NCBI GenBank assembly: GCA_964020975.1
Contig: OZ026619.1
Location: 81,579,832 to 81,643,831 of the forward strand
Direction: 5' to 3'
DNA from: Hermodice carunculata
Lineage: Eukaryota > Annelida > Polychaeta > Eunicida > Amphinomidae
DNA: 64,000 nucleotides
Shown: in pieces, positions 12,961-24,908 of the stretch
Position numbering within the stretch: the stretch's first letter is position 1
Layout: each line of letters starts with the position of its first letter
Program-made: the position numbers and the translations under genes
The notes under the pieces: generated by a model
Databases searched by the model: none
Told to the model about the DNA's origin: nothing
Seen by the model: the letters and a program-made list of their open reading frames with translations, nothing else

Positions 12961-13303
12961 GTACTGGTGGGTTTTTATAAGTGGTAACAGCAGATGGTAA
13001 CTTGGCATATTGCCCCTCTGACTGTGTGGTCCAGGCCTTGCATGTGCCTGTGTGTCCTGCATTGTCATGTGCCCTTTGTCCTTTCTCAGGGATCTGTATA
13101 GGACTAAACCCTTTTTTCCCAATTGCATAAATTATTATTGGTTAAATCTTTTATACATGTACATGTTCATGTAGGTACTTCAGCAAAGGTATGTTAAAAC
13201 CAATTGTCTCACTAATAAGTGAACAGAAAATAATAGTTTTATTATGAGTAGATATTTAAAGTGGGTTTAAAGTGTAAACTTTGTCAAATTGTCTTAATAT
13301 ATA

Positions 13304-13481
13304 CAGTGAAACCTCCCTATACCCAATGCCCTTGGGACCAGACAAGAGTGTTTGGTATAGAGAGGTGTTCAGTATTGGGAGGTTTGCTCATAATGAAAAT
13401 ATACCATTGGGACAAAGAAAAGGTGTTCAGTATAAGGAGGTGTTTGGTATATGGAGGTCTTTGGTAAGGGAAGTTTCACTG
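13304..13481. mobile_element. MITE, CAGT-end type, TA target duplication
   Basis: 178 bp from CAGTGAAACCTCCC to its inverse AGTTTCACTG, flanked by TA on both sides. The interior repeats 'ggtgttcagtat' and 'ggtatagagagg', echoing the end sequence. CAGT ends with TA flanks are typical of MITEs mobilised by pogo/Tigger-type (Tc1/mariner superfamily) transposases. Non-coding. Confidence 0.85.
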
Positions 13482-13493
13482 TATATACATGTA

Positions 13494-13693
13494 CAGTGGT
13501 CCCCCTCTTATAAGACCACCCCCAAGTGCATCAGAGTTGTGCCCTTACAAGGCTGGTGACCTCTTTTGGGAGGAGGGGGAGGGGAGATAAAATGAAAGCA
13601 TTGTACTTGCTGCATGGAGAAGTGGCCCCTGGGGTAGGGCTGGGTTGTCTGTTGATGGTGGGGGGAGGGAGGCTTATGAGAAGGTGACCACAG
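13494..13693. mobile_element. MITE, CAGT-end type, second subfamily
   Basis: 200 bp beginning CAGTGGTCCCCCTCTTAT and ending with the imperfect inverse CTTATGAGAAGGTGACCACAG, flanked by TA. It lies 12 bp from the previous MITE but has different inner sequence ('accacccccaagtgc', 'gccttacaaggc'-like). Confidence 0.75.
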
Positions 13694-13734
13694 TAGACTA
13701 GTGTCTATCAGTAGCGCATGGAGATTGAACCTCT

Positions 13735-13965
13735 AAGTGCCAAATTTTTGACTGAACCAACAGCTTTTCTTGGCACACATTGGGCCCTCTTAAGTCAATC
13801 TACATACATCAGACCATTTTGAATTATCATCAGGCTCCCAGATTTGTATACCTCATAAAAAGACCTTTCATTGAAGTACCAGTGTGCCTATAGTTCCAGA
13901 GAGAATACCCCAGGTCAACAGCTTTTCTCGGCATGCATTGGGCGCAATCATCAATTTAAGACATG
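13735..13965 (+). repeat. MITE family A, copy 2
   Basis: Shares 'cagatttgtatacctcat', 'agacctttcattgaagtacc' and 'caggtcaacagctttt' with the copies at 4775 and 18650. A second, inverted-like 'aacagcttttcttggcac' near 13760 suggests a longer version of the element. Confidence 0.65.
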
Positions 13966-15011
13966 AATGGCACTAAAGAAGTTAAATTAGACCACTGTGT
14001 AGTACAGTAGTGCAGTAGTCATCTGTAAGGAAACATTGAAGTAATGGGTAAAAGTGGTTTGAATTGGACCCCAATGTACCAAAAATGACTGCAAAATGGA
14101 TTGTACCTGTCATACTGGAATTGTACCTGTCATACTTGAGTTGTTACCAGGCTGTGGCAATTACATGTACCATAAGGATCGGTGGTGGCAGGGTTAATCT
14201 TGATGTACTATCAGGTGTCAGTCCACGTCTTCTAGCTGCCACCTACAAAAAGATAAATGTTGAGTATGTGATTAGCTAGAGGATTCACCTTCATTAATAC
14301 AAGTGAAAATGATTTCTTTCTCATGTTATAGCAATATTTTGGTTTCAAAATACTGTTCAGGTCAAATGTTTTTCACAATCATGAACCTTGTTTTCTATAG
14401 ATGTCAGAGTTGAAACATAATGGTTTGCATGTCCAAACAAATCGGGTTTTAGTGCTTTCTAAAGCCAGTAGGCTAATTCTTGGCCAGCCCTCGGGAGGAC
14501 AAAATTGTAGCTAAAATGGTGAAAATTGCGGTTTAACACAACCTGGAATTCTACGAGTATAAACCAACAAAACACATTTTTTTAAAAAAATGAGTGCACA
14601 GGTGTCTGTCTATAAAGATTAATTTTTGAATTAAGCTGAGGTTTCAATACTTCCTTTAGCCAATGTGGCTAGAGGAAGCTAATATTCTATATGCAAATCC
14701 AGCTTCTGTTAGGCAGTGGCTGATGGCTGGTTAGACGTAGATATATGATCATGTGGTACAGACACAACCTAAATTGAACTGATTTCCAAAAAGAAGATTG
14801 ATTGTTCACAATTGGAAATCAAAGTCACCTTGATGGCTGATACTTGATCATCTTCTGGGCCATGATTTCTTGTTGTTGTCATGAATGTAGAACAATTTAT
14901 AAACAAGGAAAAAGAAACAACAGGCTCTGCCAAGAGTACATTGGCTGTACTTCATGGTAAAAAGTCGGGTTGCTATCACTGAAAGGTAATCTTCTTGGTT
15001 TGGACAGGTTT
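13966..15011. other. No gene recognised
   Basis: Non-coding AT-rich sequence; a short local duplication ('ttgtacctgtcatact') occurs near 14101-14130. Confidence 0.45.
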
Positions 15012-15422
15012 TTAGCTCAGCTAACTTGTTAGCTGACCTTTTGTGAGGGTCTGCCATCCGTCGTCTGTCCACAATTCACATTATCGACTGGTTCTCGAAA
15101 ACCATCACCTAGATTCACTTCAAACTTGGTGGGGATGTGCCTTGGGTAAGTCTCTACCAAGTTTGTTCAAATGGTCATGCTCCAATGATTTTGAATTTTT
15201 TATGAATTTTTTTGTTCTTTTTTGGGACAAACCTTAAAAAATCTTCATCTCTGAAACCGCTCACCCAATTGCTTTGATACCACAAAGGAACACTCCTAGG
15301 GACTCTTAGTTCTTAATTTGTTCAACAGGTGGCACTTCAATTTTTTTCTTACTTTCTACTGTTTAAAGTGTGTGTGTCAGCACACACTTTTCTGTTTTTC
15401 TAGGAATTCTTTATTTCTTTCT

Positions 15423-15458
<36 letters not shown>

Positions 15459-17135
15459 TACCGGCAAATTTGTCCGACATTTCATTTGAAAAGTATTACA
15501 TGTAGAAACTCCAAACTTGGCACAATTATACTTCTATAGATATTAAAGTCTGGCCTTTTTATAATGAGAGGTCATGCTTTTCAAAATTATGCAAATGAGG
15601 GCTAATTAAAGTTTTAAATCTTCAATATCTTATAAACTATAGTAGATGTGGTTCCGATTGTATAGGAGTTTGATCATAGCAAGGTAAAGGTCATCTCAAA
15701 TGTCAAGGTCATGTCAAGGTCAAAGGTCAATTTTAAGCCAAAATGTCATTTTTGAGGCCAAGGTTCACCTCAGGTGTAGGTCATCTCAAGGTCAAAGGTC
15801 ATTTCAAGGTCAAAGGCCACTTTCCATGGTGGCTTTCTTCTAGCCATAACTTGATCAGTTTTTATCCAATTTTGATCATGTTGGGCTCAAATTGTAGCTA
15901 TTGTAACCCTGCATATCTTTAAATTTATACGTGACCTCTAAAGGTCAAAGGTCAAGGTCATTTGGACCTTTGAAAGTTTCATCCAGTCATAAGTTGGCTA
16001 TTTTCCATCCAATTCTAATCATGTTGGACTCAAATTGTAGCAATTGCAACATTCCACATTTTTATAAGAACATGTAACCTCGAAAGGGCAAAGGTCTAGG
16101 TCATTTGGCACTTTGAAAGTTTCATCTTGCCATAGCTTGGTCAATTTTCATCCGATTTGGTTGCATGATTGTACCTCCATACAAGGACTTTGACCGTTTT
16201 ATACAGAGGAATGAAGATATTTAAAATTATGCAAATTAGGGGCATTTGAAATTTTAAAACTTGACTATCTGCAAAACTATTACAGATAGAGATGTCATTT
16301 CAACTTCTACTTGGGGGTTATTGACCATTGCGCACCTAATGAATCTAAAACAAAAGTTGTAGCCATTTAAATTATGGTAATTAGCAGCATTTGAACTGTT
16401 AACACTTGAATATCTTCAAAACTAGTGTAGATAGAGATGCCATTTCAACTTCTACTAGGGGGTTGTTGGCCACTGCACATATAATGATTCTTAAACAAAA
16501 GTTGAAGAAAATTTAAATTATGCTAAATAGCACCATTAGAAATTTTAAATCTTGACTAAGTTCAAAGCTATAATAGATAGAGATGCCATTCCAGCTTGTA
16601 CTCCTGTGTTATGGAAGAGTTCTACACACCAATATGCTTTGAAGACACACACACTGATTTGCTATGCAGCAAATCATCTTTTCTAGTTTTAGTATGTTTT
16701 TGCTGTTTTCAACTTATTCTCCAGAACCATCACTCAGATTAAGCTGAAACTTGGTGGATATGTTCCTTGTGAAAGGGTGAACTAAAGTGGTTCACTAGGT
16801 GGCGCTGCTGTAGATTTCTGATTTTTAACAATTTTTTCAATTCGTGTACTTATTGGTAAATGCACCTTTCCTATTGATTACCATGTAGGTCAATAGGCAT
16901 TCTAATGCCAATTCATATTGTCAACTTCTTCTCCAAAACTGTCAGTCAGACTGACTTCAAACTTGGTGGCAATACACCTTGGGTGGGTCTTGAACTTTTA
17001 GGGGTCTCAGTCCTCCATGTTGGAAATACTTTCAATTGTCATATGCACTCAGCTAAAGCTCAACACATGTCTACTCAGTTGCAACCTTGATTCTGTGGGA
17101 CAAGCTTTGGTCAGCTGAGTATGGGCTGTTCACGC
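15012..17135 (+). repeat. Family 1 repeat interrupted by a family 3 element
   Basis: Starts TTTTAGCTCAGCTAAC, with CAGCTAAC (15018-15025) pairing GTTAGCTG (15028-15035), then the family 1 module to about 15360. A family 3 element follows (15365-16690), after which family 1 sequence resumes ('ccagaaccatcactcag', 'cttggtggatatgttcc', 'caaacttggtggcaatac'). The right end is not sharp. A similar phrase ('cagctgagtatgggctg') near 17113 may be a degraded end. Confidence 0.65.
15365..16690 (-). repeat. Family 3 repeat with perfect hairpins at both ends
   Basis: Read on the minus strand it starts 'aactagaaaagatgatttgc'; GATTTGCT/AGCAAATC (16656-16675, + coordinates) is a perfect 8-bp stem. It ends with AAAGTGTGTG/CACACACTTT (15365-15390), a perfect 10-bp stem. 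The body holds about 140-bp degenerate units rich in 'aaggtcaaaggtca' and 'gccataacttg..ca..tttt.atcc', plus a (CTTT)n tract at about 15419-15460. Related copies: 24935-25510 and 50308-51070. No coding signal. Confidence 0.7.
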
Positions 17136-17870
17136 ACCTCTCTAGTTGGACTTTGATATTTATTATAGTTGAAACGTGTGTTTGTTTAGTTTTTGTTTTT
17201 TTATAAGGTCTTTCAGTCTACCAGGTGGGCACAACTGGTACATCTGGTCATATTTTTTGTTTGAAGTGACCTTATACACGCACCGCGATTTTTCACACAG
17301 AGTCAAACATGCCAGTGATATTGTAAAACGTTCCCAGTGTCTCGTGGGGTTGGAAATGAATCTTTGAAAATTTCCTGCCTGTGAATCAACCATGGCTGGT
17401 GCCAGTAAAGAAAGGGCAGCGTTTATGACGTTGTTTTCATTTCAGACTCCTTGGGTTTCCATAGTTTGTTTCTCCAAATGCAATGTATTTATTTTTTCAA
17501 TTTAGTGAGGAAAGTTGCTTTGGGTACATTTAATTGCGTTGGTCTGGTTTACAGAGGCTGAAGGTCCTTAACTGGAGCAGTTTCATCCATTCCTTGCACT
17601 GGAAAGCCCCCAAATCACTCAGTTCTATAAATTTTTACCTGTATGGCTCCATTGAAAAAAAAAACAAACAAACAAACAAACCCAGCAACATGTTTTCATG
17701 GGGAAGGGTGGAGAGACAGATATATCCCCCCCTCCCGATCCACAGTGTAGTGTGCACTACGAACTTCTACTTTCTTAGAGCATGCTTAAATTATATGTAC
17801 AGCAAGATATTAACACTATTCCTATAATAACCATTTCGTACAGAAACTATAAAAGTTTAAGATACATAAA
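17136..17870. other. No gene recognised
   Basis: Non-coding; short A/AAAC tract near 17656-17685. No exon seen. Confidence 0.45.
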
Positions 17871-18062
17871 TAGGGCCAATGATTTCTGTTTCAAAAAATG
17901 AGGAATTCTGCTTCATCAGCAAAAAATTTTTCAAATTCCGTTTCACTGCTATATATTTATATATAATTCATATAAGAAAAAATATCAAATTCAGTTTCAA
18001 GGATTAAAAAAAATGCACAATTCCGCTTCGGTTTCGGAAAAAACGGAAAATAATTGGCCCTA
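17871..18062. mobile_element. Small inverted-repeat element (TAGGGCCAAT ends)
   Basis: 192 bp from TAGGGCCAATGATTTC to GGAAAATAATTGGCCCTA. The outer 10 bases are perfect inverses and similarity extends inward ('ctgtttc' and 'gaaaaaacgg'). A short direct repeat 'cataa' lies on each side (17865-17869 and 18063-18067). The interior repeats 'aattc(c/t)gtttca'. This looks like a MITE; the superfamily is not determined. Confidence 0.7.
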
Positions 18063-18649
18063 CATAAGTTCAGGAAAAAAGGTTGAGGTTAGTACGTAGA
18101 AATAAAGTTCACTGTCAGAGGTACATGGCCCTTCAATCAAGAGTGTGTTTTTGCTGCACAAAGTTTGTGTTGGTTACCTCTGATAGAATTATTGATTTCT
18201 TCAGTCCCTCAGGTGGTCTTAGTAGGAAGATTCCGCTCTGTGTGATCTTTGTGTTACTGTATAATGGTGGCCAATCAATGTGTCCAAGGTGGTGACAAAG
18301 AACAGGAAGCCGTGTTGGTACGCTGTGTGAGTTGTTGACAGCTGGCCACTGGCGTGCAGTGATGTGTTGTGCTGCTACTGCTGAGGTGTCACACACCCCA
18401 GTGCAGCACTTCCTGCAGGTGTGTCCACACTGTGCAGGACAAAATGCTCTGAGTGGAAGGGGTTGCAAATGTGGTCATGCAGTCACTCAGACAAAACTTT
18501 TTCTCCGGTGTGTGGGGGGCACAGTAATGTAGCTTTAGGAGAGAGAATGTCATGAAAGATGACTGTGGTGAGATTAACACCTATCACAAGAGACTGCTTT
18601 ACAGATACCCAAGTCTTATACTCCCCATGTTAATCTGACCACATGTCTG
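18063..18649. other. No gene accepted
   Basis: Somewhat GC-richer than average. A Cys-rich open segment near 18420-18505 was considered and not accepted as an exon. Confidence 0.4.
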
Positions 18650-18840
18650 TTAACTCTGTCAGTGCCAATCACGTCTGAAGTCCACCTACTAAAGTGAAGC
18701 TAGTCTGTATTATTATCAGGATCTCAGATTCGTATTCCTCGTAGAAAGACCTTTCATTCAAGTACCAGCATGCCTCTAGTTCCAGAGAAAATATCCCAGG
18801 TCAACAGCTTTCCTCGGTGCACATTGGACACTGTTTACAT
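18650..18840 (+). repeat. MITE family A, copy 3
   Basis: Shares 'gtgccaatcacgtct', 'cagattcgtattcctcg', 'ttcattcaagtaccagca' and 'caacagctttcctcggtgc' with the copies at 4775 and 13735. Confidence 0.7.
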
Positions 18841-18879
18841 GTAAGTCACCTGACTGTTAATCAGCTGAACTTATAATAT

Positions 18880-19620
18880 GGTGAGTCCACCATAAGCTGT
18901 CCATCCGCTATGACGGCAACATTTTTGACTTCTGCACAACTGTTAGTTACAGCTGCTTCAGATGTGGTGGGGTCTGTATTAATAAGTTTGTTTGAAAAGG
19001 GTCATGCTCCAAAAACTTTTGGAATTTTCAATGATATTTAGCTTGTAAAATCCATTTGTGTAAGCTGTCTGCCTGTCTGTATGTCTCTGTGGTTGTTAGA
19101 TAAAAGGACTTTTAAGAAACGTTGTATCGAATGCTTTGATTTTACACGCTATTGTTCCCCAGGTATAACTCCACCGATGTTTTGAACAAGATAATGATAC
19201 AATAATTAAAAATTTTAAAATGAATTGTATTTATCTCTTTTTAGCTCTGCTGACCCGTCAGTCATCAGAGCATATGAAATCCATTTGCATCCGTTGTCCT
19301 TATTTCTCTCCATCAAATTTTTTTTTTTATTAGTCTTTTCAAAAGCCATTGCATGGAATGTCTCAATTTTGCATATGGATGCTCCCCATGTAGTCCTGTA
19401 CCAATTTTGCAAAGGACAAGATGATGCATTTTTCTCAAAAAAAAAATCAAATTTTCTGCTGAAGAACTGCTTGACCAGTTGCTTTGATATTGCATGCAGC
19501 ACCTGGGGTCAAATAGTTTATATTCCAGTCACTAAATGATGCGGTAATTATTTCGTACTTTTTCATGAATTTGTGTGTGTTGAGGCTATTTTTGACTTTA
19601 CTGGGATGGCTGAACAGATT
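18880..19620 (+). repeat. Family 1 modules with a new start at 19240
   Basis: Degraded module at 18880-19160, then a second start TTTTTAGCTCTGCTGACC at 19240 with GCTCTG pairing CAGAGC about 15 bases on. Module phrases continue to about 19620. Non-coding. Confidence 0.55.
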
Positions 19621-20309
19621 AAAACAATGATATTTTGCAAAAAGGAGGTTTACACTGTGTCCTTCTCTCTGTTCTTCAGTCCATCCTTCCATCCGTCCTT
19701 GTGGCTGTCGTTTCATTCGTCTTTCTGGCAAAACTTGTCCAGGCCATATTTTTTATTTCAATTATGGTCATGAAATTTTTGTATAACATTGATACCACAG
19801 TACTAATTCTACAAGCATTATACTTTATATGCCTGTACCAAAACTTAAATGCAATTTGAGCATTTAATAATTAATCAGGTACCTTTGAAATTTTGAATGA
19901 GACAAATCCATAGTCTGCCTGCCATATTGGAAATGGCCAACCCAGATTTGTTTTGTGAGGGTAGCAGGCTGGGAGAAGATGGTGTCTGAAAGAGAACCGA
20001 AAGAAATGACCGATAAAGTGCATGTGTACTAGCCAAGATATGGCTTAAGAAGTGTGTTTCCTTTTTTCCCGCTGCGTGAGACAGAGTGGACACTAGCAGT
20101 CAGAAAGCACTCATGGGCCACTACCTTTGTGTCTCTGGTCAAGTGATGTCTGTAGCTGATGGGCGCTGTCAGCATTCAGCAAGAGAGGCACTACTGTTGA
20201 GTTTTACCCTGAAATAAAGCCAATCAAAGTGCTCCTACAATAAGATTTAGTTTGAAAGCAAGTACGCAAGCATTATGAGCATGTTTTTCAATATTTTAGC
20301 AATTGTCTT
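19621..20309. other. No gene recognised
   Basis: Non-coding sequence; short open frames here are not supported by splice signals or recognisable protein. Confidence 0.4.
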
Positions 20310-20552
20310 TTGCTTAACCCTTTCCCCCTTAACCGGCCAAAATGGGCAGGTGGTCAAATGCCGTCTGCTTCAGTGTTTTCAACTAACTTCAACGGTTATG
20401 AAAAACCATTTGACTGAGAAATGTACATGAGACTTATTAAGATCGCATGCCCCAGGTCAACAGCTTTCCTTGGCATGGGTCGGGCACTTAATGCCCAACC
20501 CATGCCAAGGAAAGCTGTTGACTCAGTCTTAATTCAAGGGGGAAAGCGTTAA
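20310..20552 (+). mobile_element. MITE family B, copy 1, with a long hairpin
   Basis: About 240 bp, closely matching 46003-46244. It starts 'aaccctttcccccttaacc' and ends with the near-inverse 'caagggggaaagcgtt'. Near the right end CTTTCCTTGGCATGGGT (from 20466) pairs with ACCCATGCCAAGGAAAG (to 20516), giving a stem of about 22 bp with a few-base loop. Non-coding; it resembles a terminal-inverted-repeat MITE with a strong subterminal hairpin. Confidence 0.8.
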
Positions 20553-22789
20553 TAAATTTACATTTGGTTTTGCTTATATTACTGCTCACCGTGGACAGGG
20601 CAAAGAGATGAAATGCTATGATTTTTGAATGACAGCAAGCATCATTGGGCAAGCGTGCGTAACCAAGGCTCAGAATGGCCTCTGGTGATAACTGTTGGTG
20701 GACCCAAGCCTGGACCTGCATAGAAATGCGCCATGACATAAATAAGTAACAATCTTCTGTATGTTTAGTATTCAAGACTTTATGCCAGGGGGTCAGACAC
20801 GGGGTCCTTGACGGTGGCACAGTTCATTTCTGAATAGTTTCTTTTAATAATATCATGATTGCTTGGGGATTCAGATGCTGGATAATTTCCCTGAATATGG
20901 CAAAGCAAGTTATGGGAAAAAAGCTTTGACTGGTGTTGGTCTTATGGGTCAGAAAGAAGTGGGTATAAATCAGACAGAATGGTTATGCGGGGGGAACACC
21001 CTAGCTCCATTTTTTAGGTCCTGACTTTGTTTTCAAGGTGAACATGGCATGGATTTTATGGATTTATCAGGGTGAAAGGTTAAACTGACACATTGGCTTA
21101 AATCTTGGTAATGGTGGATCCGAGGCCCATGGTTACTCTTGAACACTAACAGGAAATTACCTTATGGGGTTTCTTTTGGTGTTGGTAATTTTGACTTCCA
21201 GTAATGTTAAAGGGTCAAACTGACATAGCAGCTTGTGGCTTTGTAACAGTAGGTCTTGTTATTTTTTCATTGAAAAAATGATGACTCTAGAAGTGTGCGA
21301 GTGAAAGTTTTGAAATAGGAAACAGTGATGATGATCTTAAAGAAATGTGACCTTGATATTATTCCAAAGGTCACATGACCACTTCAGTCTGTGCATCCAA
21401 GGTCAGCTGAACACAGGACTGTCACAGTCCTCCCTTCGCTCATATTTTCATGAAATTGTGAAAGATCTTCTGCAAAGCCACTGGGGCCTATTTGAAATTG
21501 TATATTAAGGACACTTTGGGAGACCACTGGACTGCATCAAGTTGGGAAATAAACGCCAATGAGTGTTTGCAAAAGCTGAAATATCAGATCATTTTAGTTG
21601 TACCTTTTTAATTTATTCTGTATGTATTTGTATATTCACAATGTAAGTGGTGTGTGAGTACATAATGATAGAAATTGGGCTGCATTTCATCCTTTCCCAT
21701 TTTAGCTAAATTATGAAGAGGTTAAAAAAAAAGAAAAATGAATTAAAAAAGCGACTTTACTTGCGGTATGTAACAGCTAGGTTTTCGGCTATAGTGATCA
21801 GGCCTGTAAGTGTTGTTACAGCTGTACATGTGCCCACAGCTAGTTGAAGGTCCATCATGTTTCGAGTTGTTGGAAAAACGACATTGTGGCTGGTCAGACT
21901 GACTCAGAAGTTGTAACTAAATGAAAGTCTTTTTGAATGTGGTGATGGAAGTTAATTCCAAAATTATCAAATGCATAAGATCATCAGGATGCAGACCCCC
22001 TCACAAGTATGTAGATAATTACAGGCAGATTTGATATACATGTACATACAACTGAAAAAAAGAAACTGATGGTATGTGTGGTAACTGCATATACATTCTC
22101 TGCATATGAGAAATAGGTTTTTATAGACATTTATAAGTCGATTAAATTTCTAACTTGCACTCCTAAATTTCACAGGACAAACAAACCTGCAGAGCTGCAG
22201 ATTCAGCAGACTCTGTTGAAGGTGCGGCTTGTTGGTATATGAGCTGACAGGAGTGGATGTATGACAACAGGTAGTGGGATGAAGTGAGGACAGGTGCATA
22301 TTGGAGCCCATTGTGTATAACGTTTATTGTTCTTCATAATTACAGGCCACTAACGAGGTTGAGGGCCGTGGGGCTTCACTGTAGCTTATGTGCACCTGTA
22401 GTTTAACATCTTTAAGTTACAGCCATCGTGTCCCATTTCAAATGGTCACAATTCTTGGCAGAGCCTAGTGTAAATAAAGGTGTTACTCAATGTGAGGCAA
22501 CATCAGAGGCGAGTAGATTGGCGACACTGGAATCCATGGTGAGCAGAAGGATACAGGTATCCATGATGCCAACTGCTAATGAGAATGTGTCAAACGCTCT
22601 AGTCCTATTAAAATGGTATCAGTGTTGCCTTACCACTTGGCCCAGTGTGTTATGGGATACTTTCATGTGTTTATGTGATAGAACATTAGTTCATCATTGT
22701 ATTGCTTGGCCTCCTGCATGGTTGGCTTAATTACCATGGCATGGGAAGTATTGTGTGAATAGCATTTAAATTGACAACTTTAGTTGTTA
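20553..22789. other. No gene recognised
   Basis: About 2.2 kb without a convincing exon or RNA gene. A segment near 21340-21380 has the 'gtgaccttgat..attccaaaggtcac' phrase seen in family 2 bodies. A 100-codon frame at 22428-22730 has no recognisable protein and no good splice borders. Confidence 0.4.
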
Positions 22790-22969
22790 CAGTAGTCCCT
22801 CCTTTGAGAGACCGCCCCTAGTGCCACCCAAAAGGTGGTCACATAAAGCAGGTGGTCTTTCAAAGGAGGTACAAATAACATGAAAAGTACTACAGAGAGA
22901 CCTGACAATCGTGGTCTGTCAAAGGAGGTGGTCTCCCAAAGGAGTGGTCTTTCAAAAGAGGGACTACTG
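22790..22969. mobile_element. MITE, CAGT-end type (CAGTAGTCCCTCC ends)
   Basis: 180 bp from CAGTAGTCCCTCCTTTGAG to its inverse ending GGGACTACTG, flanked by TA. The interior alternates 'ggtggtctttcaaagg' and 'gagaccgcc'-like words that repeat the end sequence. Confidence 0.85.
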
Positions 22970-24908
22970 TATTACATTTTTGGCTCTTTTTTTCGTCCTT
23001 TTTGCCTTTTCTTTTTTTTGAAAGGTGCGCTGACTTTGAGTCTGAAAACAGTGATCATAATGATATCACTGACATATAAAGCCGGTCACACGTCTGACGG
23101 CAATGCAGAATGATGTACATGTAACCTACCTTACTCAACACATGCAACAGCTCTCATTAACTTTCACCTTTTATTCAGGAATGTATGTGTCTTGTTCTGT
23201 CGCTTTCTTTTGAAAACTATTTTGCACCAGAATTGAGTAACCCCCATGTTTCAAAAAAGTATAAAATTATTAGTAACGCAATGGCAAAAGAGCCCCGCTT
23301 CTGTAACCCTTTCACCCCCAAGTTTTGACTGGGTCAACAGCTTTTCCTGGCAAGCATACCAAGGAAAGCTCTTGACCTATTAATCATCGTAAAAGTTTGT
23401 TCCGCTGACGCACGTTTGTTCCGCTGACATTAATGGCTCCATTTCGCAGTGTACTTTTTAGCTTTGAAATGTAATTCTGTAAACTGTATATTGTACGTGT
23501 ATTTTGAACTGGTCGTAGTCATTTGTAAATTCCAAGTATACACCTAAAAGAAACATCGCAGTTTGTCAATATGTAGATGTGAACCCGCTTTGGACAGTTA
23601 CAAGGTGGCAGGTGCAAAAGTGTTTACGACAAGCTGGGACAATGATTATCTTGAAAACTGGCTACTAATGATATTTACCAGAAGTGACACTTGGTATCCT
23701 TTTGTTTAAAACCGCATGCATTGACTAATGCAGGGACTACAAAGTGACGCTTCATGGCAGCAGACAAATGATCATATGTCAACTAAACGCCTCGTCTACT
23801 ATACAGGTCTGTGAGGGGCTGTACGTCGCACAAAATTTTGCAAATATCTCTGCTTACCCAACTTGATCAGCTTTGTCACAGAGACCATAGTCATTTATGA
23901 TATTTGGTCATAGGCTTAACAGAGTGAGATTGTGAAAATGCTTCTTGGTGTGATTTTTTTTCCATACAGAAATCTGTAATGTCTTAAATACAGTGATAAC
24001 GACTAGAGCATGACCGAGAATGCATTTTGAAACTGAACTGGGTAGTTGGTACTCGGTACTCGGTACACATTACCGATCGCGAACCGGGCACCGTTTGGGT
24101 TTGGTATGTGCAATTCAAACATGAAAACAGGGGTTTATAGCTGTTACCCTTTTGCACTGGGGTACTACTATTGTTAATGTAATTGAGGCGATTAATGCAA
24201 CCCATGCGACACACTTAATTGCAAAGTATCGTTTGTTGCATTGTTTAAAGTGTATACAAGTACGAAAAATAACCTCAGTGACATTTTTATTTAACTTTAT
24301 TGCCAACATTGACAGTGATAACCGAACCCGAACATTTATCAACTGTAAAAGCCGAACCCGAGCCCGGCTTCAATCCTGAAACCCGGTAGGCTCGTGTTCG
24401 GTTGTTCGGGTTCGGGCAGGCTCAAATAACGACACGTGTACATTTGCATGCTAATTATGAAAGAGGAGAAAACTGTACAAAATAAATGCATGGTGTAACC
24501 ATTTGGGTGCTTGTCATCACAGTAGTCACAGTTATCTGAATTACACTTTTGATTCCACCTGCAAAAGCCTCTCATTCAAGTCCACAGATAGTTAACAGTT
24601 GAGGGCAACAGTTTTCCTCAGTGCACATTGGGGAACCCATAGTCAAGCATTTGTGTCAATCAAGAAATTATTACTCAAGGGATTAAATTGTGATTAAAGA
24701 TTAGTGAAAACTAGGTGTATTAGAAAGTATGAGTGTAGTAGATTATGTCAAAATCCATGGTCTATGTACAAATGAGTTGTTTATAAGCTTATGTTGAATT
24801 TGTGTGTGAATCGTGCATTTACTAAAAATGTGAATATTTTGAGAATACTTTTTGCGAAGGGTTCTTCATAACTTCTCACAAAACATGCCAGAAGTAACAA
24901 TTGGGCAG
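22970..24908. other. No gene recognised; composite repeats
   Basis: Short direct repeat CGTTTGTTCCGCTGAC near 23396-23430. From 24010 to 24425 there are clustered, oppositely oriented words of the type 'ccgaacccg' and 'cgggttcgg' and a doubled 'tactcggtac', suggesting a degraded inverted-repeat element. No exon seen. Confidence 0.4.

Noticed and set aside
18400-18505. Cys-rich open segment VCPHCAGQNAL...CKCGH after a good acceptor (cttcctgcag), like a small zinc ribbon
   Set aside because: No matching donor in frame, no partner exon, and the opposite strand is equally open. Worth revisiting only if RNA reads map here.
22428-22730. 100-codon open frame
   Set aside because: No recognisable protein, no good splice sites and average composition; a frame of this length is expected by chance in 64 kb.
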